Shown one piece after another: positions 1 through 6,080 of a stretch of 21,386 nt of DNA. Made by a program: the position numbers and the translations under genes. The notes beneath the pieces are model-generated. The model was not told where the DNA came from, made no database searches, and saw nothing but the letters and a program-made list of their open reading frames with translations. This stretch comes from a virus, in the IMG/VR virus record IMGVR_UViG_3300009159_005369, positions 1 through 21,386 of that record; one strand, 5' to 3'. Each line of letters begins with the position of its first letter. The stretch's first letter is position 1.

Positions 1-89
1 ATATTGTAACGCGAACAAGAGTGAGTCGTTCCAAGTCGCCAGATCAACAAACACATTTCTGCGTTGTTCTCGCACCTGCAATATACTTT

Positions 90-157
90 TGGTGGACCCG
101 GGGAGAATCGAACTCCCGTCCACGATGCCTTCACTACGAAGGAATTACAACAATTCT
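90..157 (-). ncRNA. tRNA-like 3' domain, probably a tmRNA (ssrA) acceptor piece
   Basis: Read on the minus strand, this stretch has a T arm (GGGAG, loop TTCGATT, CTCCC), then CGGGTCC, discriminator A and CCA, ending at position 90. GGAC stands directly before the T stem, as at the 3' end of bacterial tmRNA. Two small hairpins precede it (128-142 and 142-156). No matching 5' acceptor strand (GGACCCG) or D arm is found in the 300 nt upstream, which holds the cold-shock gene, so it is not an ordinary tRNA. It could be the acceptor piece of a permuted, two-piece tmRNA whose coding piece lies beyond the window edge, or a remnant such as an attachment site. The T-arm/CCA structure is seen directly; the tmRNA identity is inferred. 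Confidence 0.5.
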
Positions 158-364
158 TTACTGTTGCGGAACAATGTTTGATGCTTGCTTGCCCTTGGGG
201 CCTTGCACCACATCAAACATAACAGTTTGATTCTCTTTGAGTGTCTTAAATCCACCAGTGTTGATTGCTGAGAAATGTGCAAACAAATCGTCGCCACCAC
301 CATCGGGTGTAATAAATCCAAAACCTTTTGCATCATTGAACCATTTTACTTTACCAAACGCCAT
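158..364 (-). CDS. CspA-family cold-shock protein
   Basis: A 68-residue single cold-shock domain, the full family length. RNP1 (KGFGFI, residues 13-18) and RNP2 (DLFAHF, 26-31) are intact, and the C-terminus contains [10 protein letters not shown], typical of proteobacterial Csp proteins. Such proteins bind single-stranded RNA and DNA and melt RNA structure in the cytoplasm; in a phage it could aid translation or transcription antitermination in the host. The ATG has a good Shine-Dalgarno sequence, AAGGAAG, nine bases upstream. The 5' leader contains a perfect hairpin at 420-441. The stop is followed at once by the tRNA-like element at 90-157. From memory the sequence looks closest to betaproteobacterial Csp proteins, which hints at host origin. 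Confidence 0.95.
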   Translation of the reverse strand: MAFGKVKWFNDAKGFGFITPDGGGDDLFAHFSAINTGGFKTLKENQTVMFDVVQGPKGKQASNIVPQQ

Positions 365-419
365 AGTACTTTACTTCCTTTTAAAATTTAACTATCATTA
401 CTTATGATCCGACCCACCA

Positions 420-441
420 CGAACTTTTATGCAAAAGTTCG
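420..441 (-). promoter_or_regulatory. Perfect 9-bp hairpin in the csp 5' leader
   Basis: On the minus strand CGAACTTTT, loop GCAT, then AAAAGTTCG form a perfect 9-bp stem between the stop of the 29-aa gene (449) and the csp start (364). No T run follows, so it does not look like a standard intrinsic terminator. It could be a stability or processing element, or a structured leader as known for cold-shock mRNAs. Confidence 0.6.
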
Positions 442-448
442 AAAACTC

Positions 449-538
449 TTACCGTTCGTTACTGTCTACCCAGTTTTTTAATTCGATTAACCCGTATACA
501 AGTACACAGGCTAGAATAAGGTATGCAATCAATATCAT
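449..538 (-). CDS. 29-aa predicted membrane peptide, probably leaderless
   Basis: The ATG at 538 opens a 29-residue frame ending in TAA at 449. Residues 1-18 (starting MILIAYLILACVLVYG) form one hydrophobic helix; the tail LKNWVDSNER is polar. A near-consensus promoter ends six bases before the ATG, so the transcript should start at the ATG itself with no ribosome-binding site. I do not recognise the family. A single-pass inner-membrane microprotein is the simplest reading. Support comes from the promoter register and the composition rather than homology, so the call is moderate. It would be the first gene of a transcript that continues into csp. Confidence 0.55.
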   Translation of the reverse strand: MILIAYLILACVLVYGLIELKNWVDSNER

Positions 539-541
539 AGC

Positions 542-709
542 TTAATTATACCCTTTTACGACTTTGCCGTCAACCTTAGGATTACCTTTTGCATGGGCAT
601 CCAGATGTCGTTGGCTAACATCTCTTTCTTTGGGCAACGGACCACATCCTAATCGATCCCACTCTTTTTCAGAGTAGTAAAACTTATCAACGGGCGGTTT
701 GTTGTGCAT
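542..709 (-). CDS. 55-aa hypothetical phage-type protein
   Basis: The ATG at 709 opens a 55-residue frame ending in TAA at 542. The product begins MHNKPPVDKFYYSEKEWDRL and is charged, with no membrane segment; residues 11-30 look like a short helix and the C-terminal half is rich in Lys and Gly. It overlaps the last 23 nt of the radical SAM gene, in keeping with the packing of this genome, and fills what would otherwise be a gap. A late-promoter-like AATAAATA lies five bases upstream of the ATG and no clear Shine-Dalgarno sequence is visible. Function unknown; the call rests on a clean frame, fit to the gap and amino-acid composition. Confidence 0.6.
   Translation of the reverse strand: MHNKPPVDKFYYSEKEWDRLGCGPLPKERDVSQRHLDAHAKGNPKVDGKVVKGYN
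545..573 (-). promoter_or_regulatory. sigma70-type promoter, TTGACG-N17-TATAAT
   Basis: The -35 box is TTGACG (568-573) and the -10 box TATAAT (545-550) with a 17-bp spacer. Six bases separate the -10 from the ATG at 538. It lies inside the 3' end of the 55-aa gene and should drive the 29-aa gene and csp. Confidence 0.85.
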
Positions 710-2237
710 GTTGATATTTATTCTTTCTGACCAGCGCCATTAATTTGACTCGATATATGTTTTCAAACTTGGGTTTGGTTTTGGTGCGTATCTTGTGCCA
801 ATCCATGTGACTAGAACAGGTAGTACGCACCTGATCAAAATCCATGTCCATGGTTGTTAAATGCATGGCAGTGTGTCCGCTGACAAGATGATGTTGGCTG
901 TTGTTACTTGCAACCATGTAGGCCGCACTCAACTGTGTGGCAGTTTCGTGATCAAGGTATTCATTACGCCAATTGATAAAACGGCCTTTGCTGTCGGCTA
1001 ATCCAAGATTTTCGTAACCAAACTTTTCTGGAGTCAGGGTAATTTCGCTATTAAAAGCATTGTCCTCGGGCAGGAATATCTTTAACTCCTGAAAGATCCA
1101 ACTGTCCAATGGTATGTGGCCTGACATGATCTGCCCGTAGGTTTTCTGTATACTTTCTACAGGTTCATAAGGAAGCCCTACAATAAAACTGCCGTGTTGG
1201 CTGATATCTGGATATTGATCTTTCATGCGTCGCATCATTTCAATCTGCTTGGTACTATCAAACCCTTTGCCAATGGCACGCCCTGTGGGCTGATGCAGAG
1301 TCTCTATACCAAAATACATGCTTCTCACGCCGATGCGATACAATAGATCTAGGGTTTCGGGGCGGGTACAGATCAAATCTAATCTGTGGTAAGCCCAAAA
1401 CACAGGTTGAAAGTCCAGTCGCTCGACCATGCTGACCAGCGACTCTAATTTTTCTATATGATCATTAAGTGTATCGTCCACAATGATATAGTGCCGTATG
1501 CCGTACTGTTGATAGTTTTCTTGTAGTTCTTGATACAACGTGTCTGGTGTGCGTACAAAATCTAACTGTTGTTTGCCATTCATAGGATAGCTACAAAATT
1601 TGCAACGGAATATACAACCACGTGCAATTTCCAACGGCAACACCTTGTGATTTACTACATCTTCCGGCAACCATTTCATAGTACAACGTGGAAAATCATA
1701 ATCTTTGGCATAACGATCATCTATGATCCAACGACCCCAGACGTTTTTTACAGCCTTGTTCAATGGCTCGTCTAGATCCAAATGACGTATAAGATTGACC
1801 ACGCTGATTTCACTGTAGCCCAACAATACATAATCTATGTTGCGATTGCTGTAGTTGGGCCCAGTTTTGGTGCCACCTACCATGGTTTTTATGTTAGGAT
1901 TCAGCTGACGCAGATGTTGAATAATTTCAGCTTCAAATTCTGGACCCTGAGGGAACACAGTACTCTGCCCAATGTCTTCAACAGAGAGTTGAAACCCGTC
2001 ATTGTCGTGAATCATGCGGTTTAAAAATGTAGTGCTGAATCCAGCTAGATAAGTTTCTGGGCCTACTGCATCGTTCAATAACGCACACAGTTCGTCTTTG
2101 TTCCAGGAACTGAGATGGTTGACTACCAAGCAAGAGTAACCAGCTTGCCGTATGACATGGGCGCACTTGTAAGGCCCCAAGGCCAGTGTGGTAACTATAG
2201 GGTCAGTGACGTCGCTAAAGATTATAGAATTATACAT
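687..2237 (-). CDS. Radical SAM protein with B12-binding-like N-terminal region
   Basis: A 516-residue protein. Residues 1 to about 190 resemble the cobalamin-binding-like domain of the B12-type radical SAM superfamily, though I see no DxHxxG cobalamin-ligand motif. The radical SAM core starts at ARGCIFRCKFCSYP, with the [4Fe-4S] CX3CX2C cysteines at 208, 212 and 215, followed by SPASM-free barrel features such as YFGIETL and HGSFIVGLP. Such enzymes make methyl transfers or other radical modifications of RNA, protein or small molecules; the substrate cannot be told. The frame extends upstream to a GTG at 2276, but that lies inside the tRNA gene, so the ATG at 2237 is preferred. It lies nine bases past the tRNA CCA end and has no clear Shine-Dalgarno sequence. 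Confidence 0.85.
   Translation of the reverse strand: MYNSIIFSDVTDPIVTTLALGPYKCAHVIRQAGYSCLVVNHLSSWNKDELCALLNDAVGPETYLAGFSTTFLNRMIHDNDGFQLSVEDIGQSTVFPQGPEFEAEIIQHLRQLNPNIKTMVGGTKTGPNYSNRNIDYVLLGYSEISVVNLIRHLDLDEPLNKAVKNVWGRWIIDDRYAKDYDFPRCTMKWLPEDVVNHKVLPLEIARGCIFRCKFCSYPMNGKQQLDFVRTPDTLYQELQENYQQYGIRHYIIVDDTLNDHIEKLESLVSMVERLDFQPVFWAYHRLDLICTRPETLDLLYRIGVRSMYFGIETLHQPTGRAIGKGFDSTKQIEMMRRMKDQYPDISQHGSFIVGLPYEPVESIQKTYGQIMSGHIPLDSWIFQELKIFLPEDNAFNSEITLTPEKFGYENLGLADSKGRFINWRNEYLDHETATQLSAAYMVASNNSQHHLVSGHTAMHLTTMDMDFDQVRTTCSSHMDWHKIRTKTKPKFENIYRVKLMALVRKNKYQHAQQTAR
715..722 (-). promoter_or_regulatory. T4-like late promoter candidate (AATAAATA)
   Basis: AATAAATA on the minus strand matches seven of eight bases of the T4 late promoter TATAAATA and lies five bases before the ATG of the 55-aa gene. 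It also lies inside the radical SAM coding region, so chance is possible. Confidence 0.35.
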
Positions 2238-2246
2238 GATATAAAA

Positions 2247-2321
2247 TGGTGGGCCTTGAAAGAATTGAACTTTCACTCCATCGATTATGAGTCGATTGCT
2301 TTACCATTAAGCTAAAGGCCC
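2247..2321 (-). tRNA. tRNA with anticodon CAT, probably tRNA-Ile2 (lysidine type)
   Basis: A full cloverleaf: acceptor GGGCCTT/AAGGCCC, D stem GCTT/AAGC, anticodon stem ATCGA/TCGAT around loop CTCATAA (anticodon CAT), T stem GAAAG/CTTTC around TTCAATT, discriminator A and an encoded CCA. C4-G69 and C5-G68 and the CGA/TCG closing pairs resemble the E. coli isoleucine tRNA modified by TilS rather than elongator Met tRNA. T4 also carries an Ile2 tRNA, which reads AUA codons, which this window uses. The gene has its own promoter (2330-2358) and is followed after nine bases by the radical SAM start codon. The tRNA is certain; the Ile2 identity is inferred. Confidence 0.93.
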
Positions 2322-2329
2322 TGATGTAT

Positions 2330-2358
2330 AGTATAGCATCACGGCTCATAATTGTCAA
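2330..2358 (-). promoter_or_regulatory. sigma70-type promoter for the tRNA, TTGACA-N17-TATACT
   Basis: The -35 TTGACA (2353-2358) and -10 TATACT (2330-2335) have a 17-bp spacer; the tRNA 5' end lies eight bases after the -10. The -35 box is embedded in the last codons of the upstream gene (FLDNYEP). Confidence 0.85.
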
Positions 2359-2710
2359 GAAATTGCTGTAGGTTACCATACAGGTTGACCATCACTGCTT
2401 CTTTACTGCCAAAGAATATGATCTTTTTGGGTATGCCTTTGACTGCGTGAATATAATACGGCATTTGCATTTTACGATCCAACTTTAAAATGGTCTGTTG
2501 ATTGAACATCAAAGGATTGTCAATGCTGTATGAATAATTTTCCAAATCCAAATCCTCAGCAAATGCATCATACCCTATGGCAGTCAATCTCATTCCTCCA
2601 TTGCGACGAGTGTTGAACCACCAGGCATGCATTGTTGTAGTTAGATCGGTGCGGTGCTCTTCGGGTAGAAGTGCTAGTAGTTCTTCAGTCAGTTTCTTTT
2701 TATTGCGCAC
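2339..2710 (-). CDS. Conserved T4-type phage protein of unknown function, 123 aa
   Basis: A soluble 123-residue protein with a basic N-terminus (MRNKKKLTEELLALLPEEH), a central AWWFNTRRNGGMRLTAIGY segment and a C-terminal half with ILKLDRKMQMPYY and FFGSKEAVMVNLYGNL. From memory, similar proteins occur in T4-like phages of aquatic bacteria, with no assigned function. The start is a GTG at 2710, one base after the TGA of the upstream broken gene; an ATG two bases earlier is out of frame and hits a stop. Translation may be coupled to the upstream frame. No signal peptide or membrane helix. Confidence 0.8.
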   Translation of the reverse strand: MRNKKKLTEELLALLPEEHRTDLTTTMHAWWFNTRRNGGMRLTAIGYDAFAEDLDLENYSYSIDNPLMFNQQTILKLDRKMQMPYYIHAVKGIPKKIIFFGSKEAVMVNLYGNLQQFLDNYEP

Positions 2711-2711
2711 A

Positions 2712-2999
2712 TCAAGGATAAATCTGGTCGCCTGACTTTAACAACACCACGGTAAACTTTTCAGTTTTAAATTGTGTGTTGAGTTTGCGAGCCAAGTTCT
2801 TGGCATGGCCTGGATTACTGAATGAAACTTTTTTGTATTTGGGTCAAGGATATTGGACCAACATGTTTGATGTTTTTAGGTTGATAGGTTTAGCGTCATA
2901 GAACACAGCCCAAACTCCTTCGGAAGCCAAAACCTGCTCAGTCTTATAGGTGGCCTTGTTTGTGTGCTCAATTAATACACTAGGTTTTGGTCGGCTCAT
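2712..2999 (-). pseudogene. Small phage-type gene interrupted by an in-frame TGA
   Basis: From the ATG at 2999 (AGGAG nine bases upstream) the frame runs 51 codons to TGA at 2846-2844, then continues in the same frame for 43 more codons to TGA at 2714-2712. Both halves read as one protein: the first starts MSRPKPSVLIEHTNKATYK, and just after the stop comes PKYKKVSFSNPGHAKNLA. From memory, relatives in T4-like phages have a glycine at the break, and GGA to TGA is a single base change. The TGA is followed by C, a leaky context in bacteria. It may be a true nonsense mutation, a readthrough site or a sequencing error. TGA ends many genes here, so general recoding is unlikely. Function unknown. 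Confidence 0.8.
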
Positions 3000-3008
3000 T
3001 TCATTAAA

Positions 3009-3039
3009 CTCCTATATTTTATTTATCTAGAAATATAGG
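3009..3039 (-). promoter_or_regulatory. RBS-sequestering hairpin with a late promoter in its loop
   Basis: CCTATATTT (3039-3031) pairs perfectly with AAATATAGG (3019-3011). The 3' arm holds AGG of the AGGAG ribosome-binding site (3013-3009) for the gene starting at 2999. The loop contains GATAAATA (3027-3020), one mismatch from the T4 late promoter TATAAATA. Transcripts from upstream would hide the site; a transcript starting from the loop promoter would lack the 5' arm and be open. T4 genes e, soc and 49 are regulated this way. Confidence 0.65.
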
Positions 3040-3044
3040 TAGTT

Positions 3045-3254
3045 TTAGAATGTTCCACCATCCATTTGCACGGTAATCACTTCTTGTGGTGGAATTGCGG
3101 TCAATTGTTCACGTAGATTTTGAAGTTCTAACAATAATCTAGTGATATCAGCGTGTACATCCTTGGCATCAGCCATGCTCATAATAAAATCTTTAGAGCC
3201 ACGCGATTCGTGACCACGCACACGATCAACGAACTTCTGTAGGTGCATAGTCAT
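3045..3254 (-). CDS. Small phage-type protein, 69 aa, helical
   Basis: A 69-residue soluble protein beginning MTMHLQKFVDRVRGHESRG. Residues about 27-52 (MADAKDVHADITRLLLELQ and on) form a probable amphipathic helix or short coiled coil with leucine spacing; the tail is VITVQMDGGTF. From memory, similar small proteins occur in T4-like phages without known function. GAGG nine bases upstream supports the ATG at 3254; an in-frame ATG two codons later is possible. It overlaps the preceding gene by 29 nt, so translation is probably coupled. Its stop is followed directly by the regulatory hairpin at 3009-3039. Confidence 0.75.
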   Translation of the reverse strand: MTMHLQKFVDRVRGHESRGSKDFIMSMADAKDVHADITRLLLELQNLREQLTAIPPQEVITVQMDGGTF

Positions 3255-3690
3255 TGGCTTCGTCCTCGGAGTAAAAAGGTCCTTGGTAAGGATAGCGTTG
3301 AATCATGATTAATTTTGGTGCTAGTATAGTTTTCCAGACTCGACCTTTGCGTACTCGGTACCATCCGGCTGCAATCCAACTTTTACTTTTGTTGGTCTTG
3401 GTGTACACTGGTAACTGTTGACTAACGTCCCACATGGGATTGTACACTTGTCCTGAGACTGGATAACCATGCACATGTGTTGTTGTGGATTTTGGTCTGC
3501 TGATTTTAATTGCAGGTTCAAATTGAATGTTCACTCGCTGAGCGGCCATGCGTATGGTCTTGAACTGTACTATTTGATTATGGATCTTGACCTGATATCC
3601 GCCAGCACAAGCTTCTACATTGCCAATCTTACGATTGTTTTCTTGTAAGATCCAATACTGTTTATCTATAACTGGTTTTGCTACTATCAT
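3226..3690 (-). CDS. Conserved T4-type phage protein, 154 aa
   Basis: The protein starts MIVAKPVIDKQYWILQENNR; residues 1-60 look like a small beta-rich domain (KIGNVEACAGGYQVKIHNQ). A Pro-rich middle (GYPVSGQVYNPMWDVSQQLP) leads to a basic, aromatic C-terminal half (GWYRVRKGRVWKTILAPKLI) ending YSEDEANDYAPTEVR. From memory, T4-like phages of marine bacteria carry similar proteins of unknown role. The frame extends 12 codons upstream, but the ATG at 3690 has AAGGA seven bases before it and is preferred. It overlaps the small membrane protein upstream by 29 nt and the next gene downstream by 29 nt. Confidence 0.8.
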   Translation of the reverse strand: MIVAKPVIDKQYWILQENNRKIGNVEACAGGYQVKIHNQIVQFKTIRMAAQRVNIQFEPAIKISRPKSTTTHVHGYPVSGQVYNPMWDVSQQLPVYTKTNKSKSWIAAGWYRVRKGRVWKTILAPKLIMIQRYPYQGPFYSEDEANDYAPTEVR

Positions 3691-3877
3691 ATATGATTCC
3701 TTTTTTTCTACATGCTTCAATGGCATCCGGAGGGAAGTCCGGATGCCAACTACCGATCAACAATGCACAATCGTATTTGACTGGCATCTGATTGTCTCGG
3801 TAACTGGTTAACACTATAATTGCTACAGCCGCAATTAAAAAAATACCAATGGTCAGAACGTTATGCATCAGTTTCAT
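3662..3877 (-). CDS. Small membrane-anchored phage-type protein, 71 aa
   Basis: Residues 1-25 (MKLMHNVLTIGIFLIAAVAI and on) form one hydrophobic segment, probably an uncleaved inner-membrane anchor. The rest (YDCALLIGSWHPDFPPDAIEACRKKG) is soluble and would face the periplasm if the N-terminus is inside; two cysteines, 42 and 56, could pair there. AAGG eight bases upstream supports the ATG at 3877. It overlaps the end of the nuclease gene by 17 nt and the next gene by 29 nt. Function unknown; the conserved-looking soluble part and good start signal argue it is real. Confidence 0.75.
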   Translation of the reverse strand: MKLMHNVLTIGIFLIAAVAIIVLTSYRDNQMPVKYDCALLIGSWHPDFPPDAIEACRKKGIIYDSSKTSYR

Positions 3878-4871
3878 TTAATACGCCTTTGTATGTTTCA
3901 TTCATCCAACGGCCAAAACTGTCGGCGCTTTCACTGCATTTGTTTAATTCATACTTGCCACAGAACTGCATAAAGCGTACACCGACCTGACCAATGTCCT
4001 TGTGACTGATCTGTTCACGGATGGCAGTGTCCACCACTTGTTTAATCTCGTCGGGCTGTGCTGTTAAATCTATTAGAGTTCTGTTGCGTTCGTAATCATC
4101 TAGCACACGATGTTCTTGACCATCTGGATCAGTCCAGCGTTGTAGCATCATGTTGTTCCAGTTGAACCCTTGTTTCGCTCGATCTTCAAACGCTTCCTGG
4201 AGTCCAACTTTGTTCTTAGTGCCCTTAGTTCTGACACCTGGGTACGCTGAGAAGACATTATCCGAACTATCTCCTCGCATACACTTTTCAAAGAGTAGCC
4301 ATTCTGGGTTCGGCGTTGTTTTAGGTGCTTTAGTTTTCTTATCGATAACCGCTTTACCTTTGGCATCGAATATTCCTTCTATGGTGATTAGTTCGTCTGT
4401 GATACCATTATATTGTGTAACATTGGGTGCTATTAATTGAACAAAGTCAGTATCACTGCTGATAATAACGTGTTCGTCTTGGGGGTGTAGTGCTATCCAG
4501 CGAGCTATAATATCATCGCCTTCTGCTGTGGGACATCTAACAACTGAGCAATTGGTTCTTTCGGACAAGTATTTAGTCAAATTATCATAGGTTTCCCAAA
4601 ACATTTTATCTTCATCTGCTTGGGCTTCTGTCAGTGCCGCACGGGCTACAGCACGGTTATTTTTGTAGGGTTTATAAGTGTCTTTGCGCCAGCTTCTGCC
4701 TTCCAGTGCAAACACCACGTGATCTGCGTCAAAGCGTCGGGCCACCTTGTTAGCACTCATCAGGGTTACATGGAGGGCAAATCCAATTTTCTCCCACGTG
4801 TCAGCGGCACGAAAAGCACCGTGTCTAGCACGAAAGAACATATTAGCCGTATCTATAAGAACATATTTCAT
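3861..4871 (-). CDS. 5'-3' exonuclease of the FEN / T4 RNase H family
   Basis: A 336-residue metal-dependent nuclease. It starts MKYVLIDTANMFFRARH with the first metal-binding Asp at 7; further acidic clusters are EGDD (117-120), SSDTDF (138-143) and GDSSDN (200-205) followed by YPGVRTKG, the helix-hairpin-helix-like region of flap endonucleases. T4 RNase H in this family removes RNA primers and flaps during lagging-strand synthesis, the likely role here. The frame reaches an ATG at 4910, but that lies upstream of the promoter -35 box, so the ATG at 4871 is used. This ATG is six bases after the -10 box, predicting a leaderless mRNA. It heads a run of small genes down to 2339. Confidence 0.9.
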   Translation of the reverse strand: MKYVLIDTANMFFRARHGAFRAADTWEKIGFALHVTLMSANKVARRFDADHVVFALEGRSWRKDTYKPYKNNRAVARAALTEAQADEDKMFWETYDNLTKYLSERTNCSVVRCPTAEGDDIIARWIALHPQDEHVIISSDTDFVQLIAPNVTQYNGITDELITIEGIFDAKGKAVIDKKTKAPKTTPNPEWLLFEKCMRGDSSDNVFSAYPGVRTKGTKNKVGLQEAFEDRAKQGFNWNNMMLQRWTDPDGQEHRVLDDYERNRTLIDLTAQPDEIKQVVDTAIREQISHKDIGQVGVRFMQFCGKYELNKCSESADSFGRWMNETYKGVLNETDA

Positions 4872-4877
4872 ACTACC

Positions 4878-4906
4878 AGTATAACAGAAGTTATCTATTT
4901 TGTCAA
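4878..4906 (-). promoter_or_regulatory. sigma70-type promoter, TTGACA-N17-TATACT
   Basis: The -35 TTGACA (4901-4906) and -10 TATACT (4878-4883) have a 17-bp spacer. Six bases then lead to the nuclease ATG at 4871, so transcription should start at the start codon. The -35 overlaps the stop codon region of the SGNH-like gene. Confidence 0.88.
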
Positions 4907-5607
4907 ACAAATTTGTTGGCTATTAGATAATTGAGTATGCGTTTGAACCACCATGCGTGGGCATCTTTATCAAAATGATATGAATTGGGTGCCACTGTTT
5001 CAAATCCAGCTGTGCGAATTTGGGCGTCAAATGTACTGGCTGGATCATAAGGTCCTATGTAACTGAAACCCCAATCTTTTTGATTTTTAATCACGCTGAA
5101 ATCATTGTTGCCATTGAAGAACACATGCGGTATATTTTGGGCAAGAAGTTCTTGATGAAATTGCCAAATTTCGTCATGTGCTTGGTGTGTCTTTTGTTGC
5201 CAATCGAGACCAATTATGTAATTGCGATATCTTTCTTGGGCTTCGGGTGGAACTTGGTCAATACCCGAACCGTTGACTTGATAGGTAATACCATTGTATT
5301 CCCATTCTTCGCGTTCCCAAGTTGACCATTGAATAATGACCAGAATGTCTTGTAGATTATTTTTTTGTTCTCCTAACCAGGCACGAGCAGTTCTCAGTAT
5401 CCGGGCATTTGAACTGGCGCTTTCAGCTTCACACTGAAAACCACACCTCAACGACAGACTCAACAGTTTGCCCCAACTGGTCGCAAGATTTTCTGGGTGT
5501 GGTAATCGCCCTAGATAATATAATTTAGGATCATCTTCGGCAAACGCATGAGCATTTACGGCTTCGGCTGCCGCGGTGTGACTGTCACCATTAACATACA
5601 GAATCAC
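4903..5607 (-). CDS. SGNH/GDSL-like hydrolase domain protein, 234 aa
   Basis: The N-terminus MILYVNGDSHTAAAEA carries a GDSH block with candidate nucleophile Ser9. ASSNARI near residue 63 fits block II, and the C-terminal FDKDAHAWW (212-220) supplies an Asp and His217, as in block V. SGNH proteins usually remove or transfer acyl groups on sugars or lipids; in a phage with surface-sugar genes an O-acetyl group is possible, but many phage members are of unknown activity. The start is a GTG overlapping the upstream stop (GTGA), typical of this window's coupled genes. No signal peptide, so it is cytoplasmic or carried on the virion. Confidence 0.7.
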   Translation of the reverse strand: MILYVNGDSHTAAAEAVNAHAFAEDDPKLYYLGRLPHPENLATSWGKLLSLSLRCGFQCEAESASSNARILRTARAWLGEQKNNLQDILVIIQWSTWEREEWEYNGITYQVNGSGIDQVPPEAQERYRNYIIGLDWQQKTHQAHDEIWQFHQELLAQNIPHVFFNGNNDFSVIKNQKDWGFSYIGPYDPASTFDAQIRTAGFETVAPNSYHFDKDAHAWWFKRILNYLIANKFV

Positions 5608-6080
5608 GACTGTTTAAGAACCTTTATTGTTTCAGCTTCGGCCACACGTTTACGTAAACTGCTTGAACTAAACGAGTGATCACGTCCGTTAAAAATGGCC
5701 TTGATGCCACGGCGTTCACCTTCCTCACGTCCGGTAAAGGCCCTGTGTTCGTATTCCACACCCAACACACGGACATCCAACGGAAGGATCAGCAACAAGT
5801 CAATTAAGTCTTGTTCTGTTTGATAAACAACAACTTCATCTACATAGCGACAAGCGGCCAATTGTATTTGACGTTCTACAATACTTTGTACTGGTGGATT
5901 TTTACTGTCGGGACGGTCAATGGTAGGATCCGTTTGTAGTCCAGCAATCAGGTAATCACAGTGATTCTTAGCTTCGGCCAACATGGCAATATGACCTGCG
6001 TGTAACATATCAAAGGTACTGAAGGTGATGCCAATAGTTTTACCTTCTTCTTTGAGTTTACGGATATGATTGAAAATCAT
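5604..6080 (-). CDS. HxGH nucleotidyltransferase, glycerol-3-phosphate cytidylyltransferase-like
   Basis: A 158-residue Rossmann-type nucleotidyltransferase. GITFSTFDMLHAGH (17-30) carries the HxGH motif (27-30) that binds the nucleotide triphosphate. GLQTDPTIDR and VERQIQLAACRYVDEVVVY follow the TagD/HldE-like pattern, and SSSSLRKR near the C-terminus corresponds to the second ATP/CTP-binding motif. The reaction would be transfer of CMP or AMP to a phosphorylated alcohol or sugar. An NMNAT-like activity cannot be excluded because the superfamily shares these motifs. The frame extends upstream, but the ATG at 6080 forms an ATGA overlap with the preceding stop. It sits between a phage-type protein and the SGNH-like gene. 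Confidence 0.8.
   Translation of the reverse strand: MIFNHIRKLKEEGKTIGITFSTFDMLHAGHIAMLAEAKNHCDYLIAGLQTDPTIDRPDSKNPPVQSIVERQIQLAACRYVDEVVVYQTEQDLIDLLLILPLDVRVLGVEYEHRAFTGREEGERRGIKAIFNGRDHSFSSSSLRKRVAEAETIKVLKQS

Noticed and set aside
21-230. Plus-strand ORF with WWTRGESNSRP
   Set aside because: This peptide pattern comes from reading a tRNA T-arm/CCA end backwards; it is antisense to the tRNA-like element and csp.
2238-2276. GTG-started N-terminal extension of the radical SAM protein
   Set aside because: The extra 13 codons lie mostly inside the tRNA T arm and acceptor stem, so the ATG at 2237 is the better start.
4150-4440. Plus-strand 96-aa ORF
   Set aside because: It is antisense to the nuclease gene, without promoter or ribosome-binding site; no plus-strand gene is convincing in the window.
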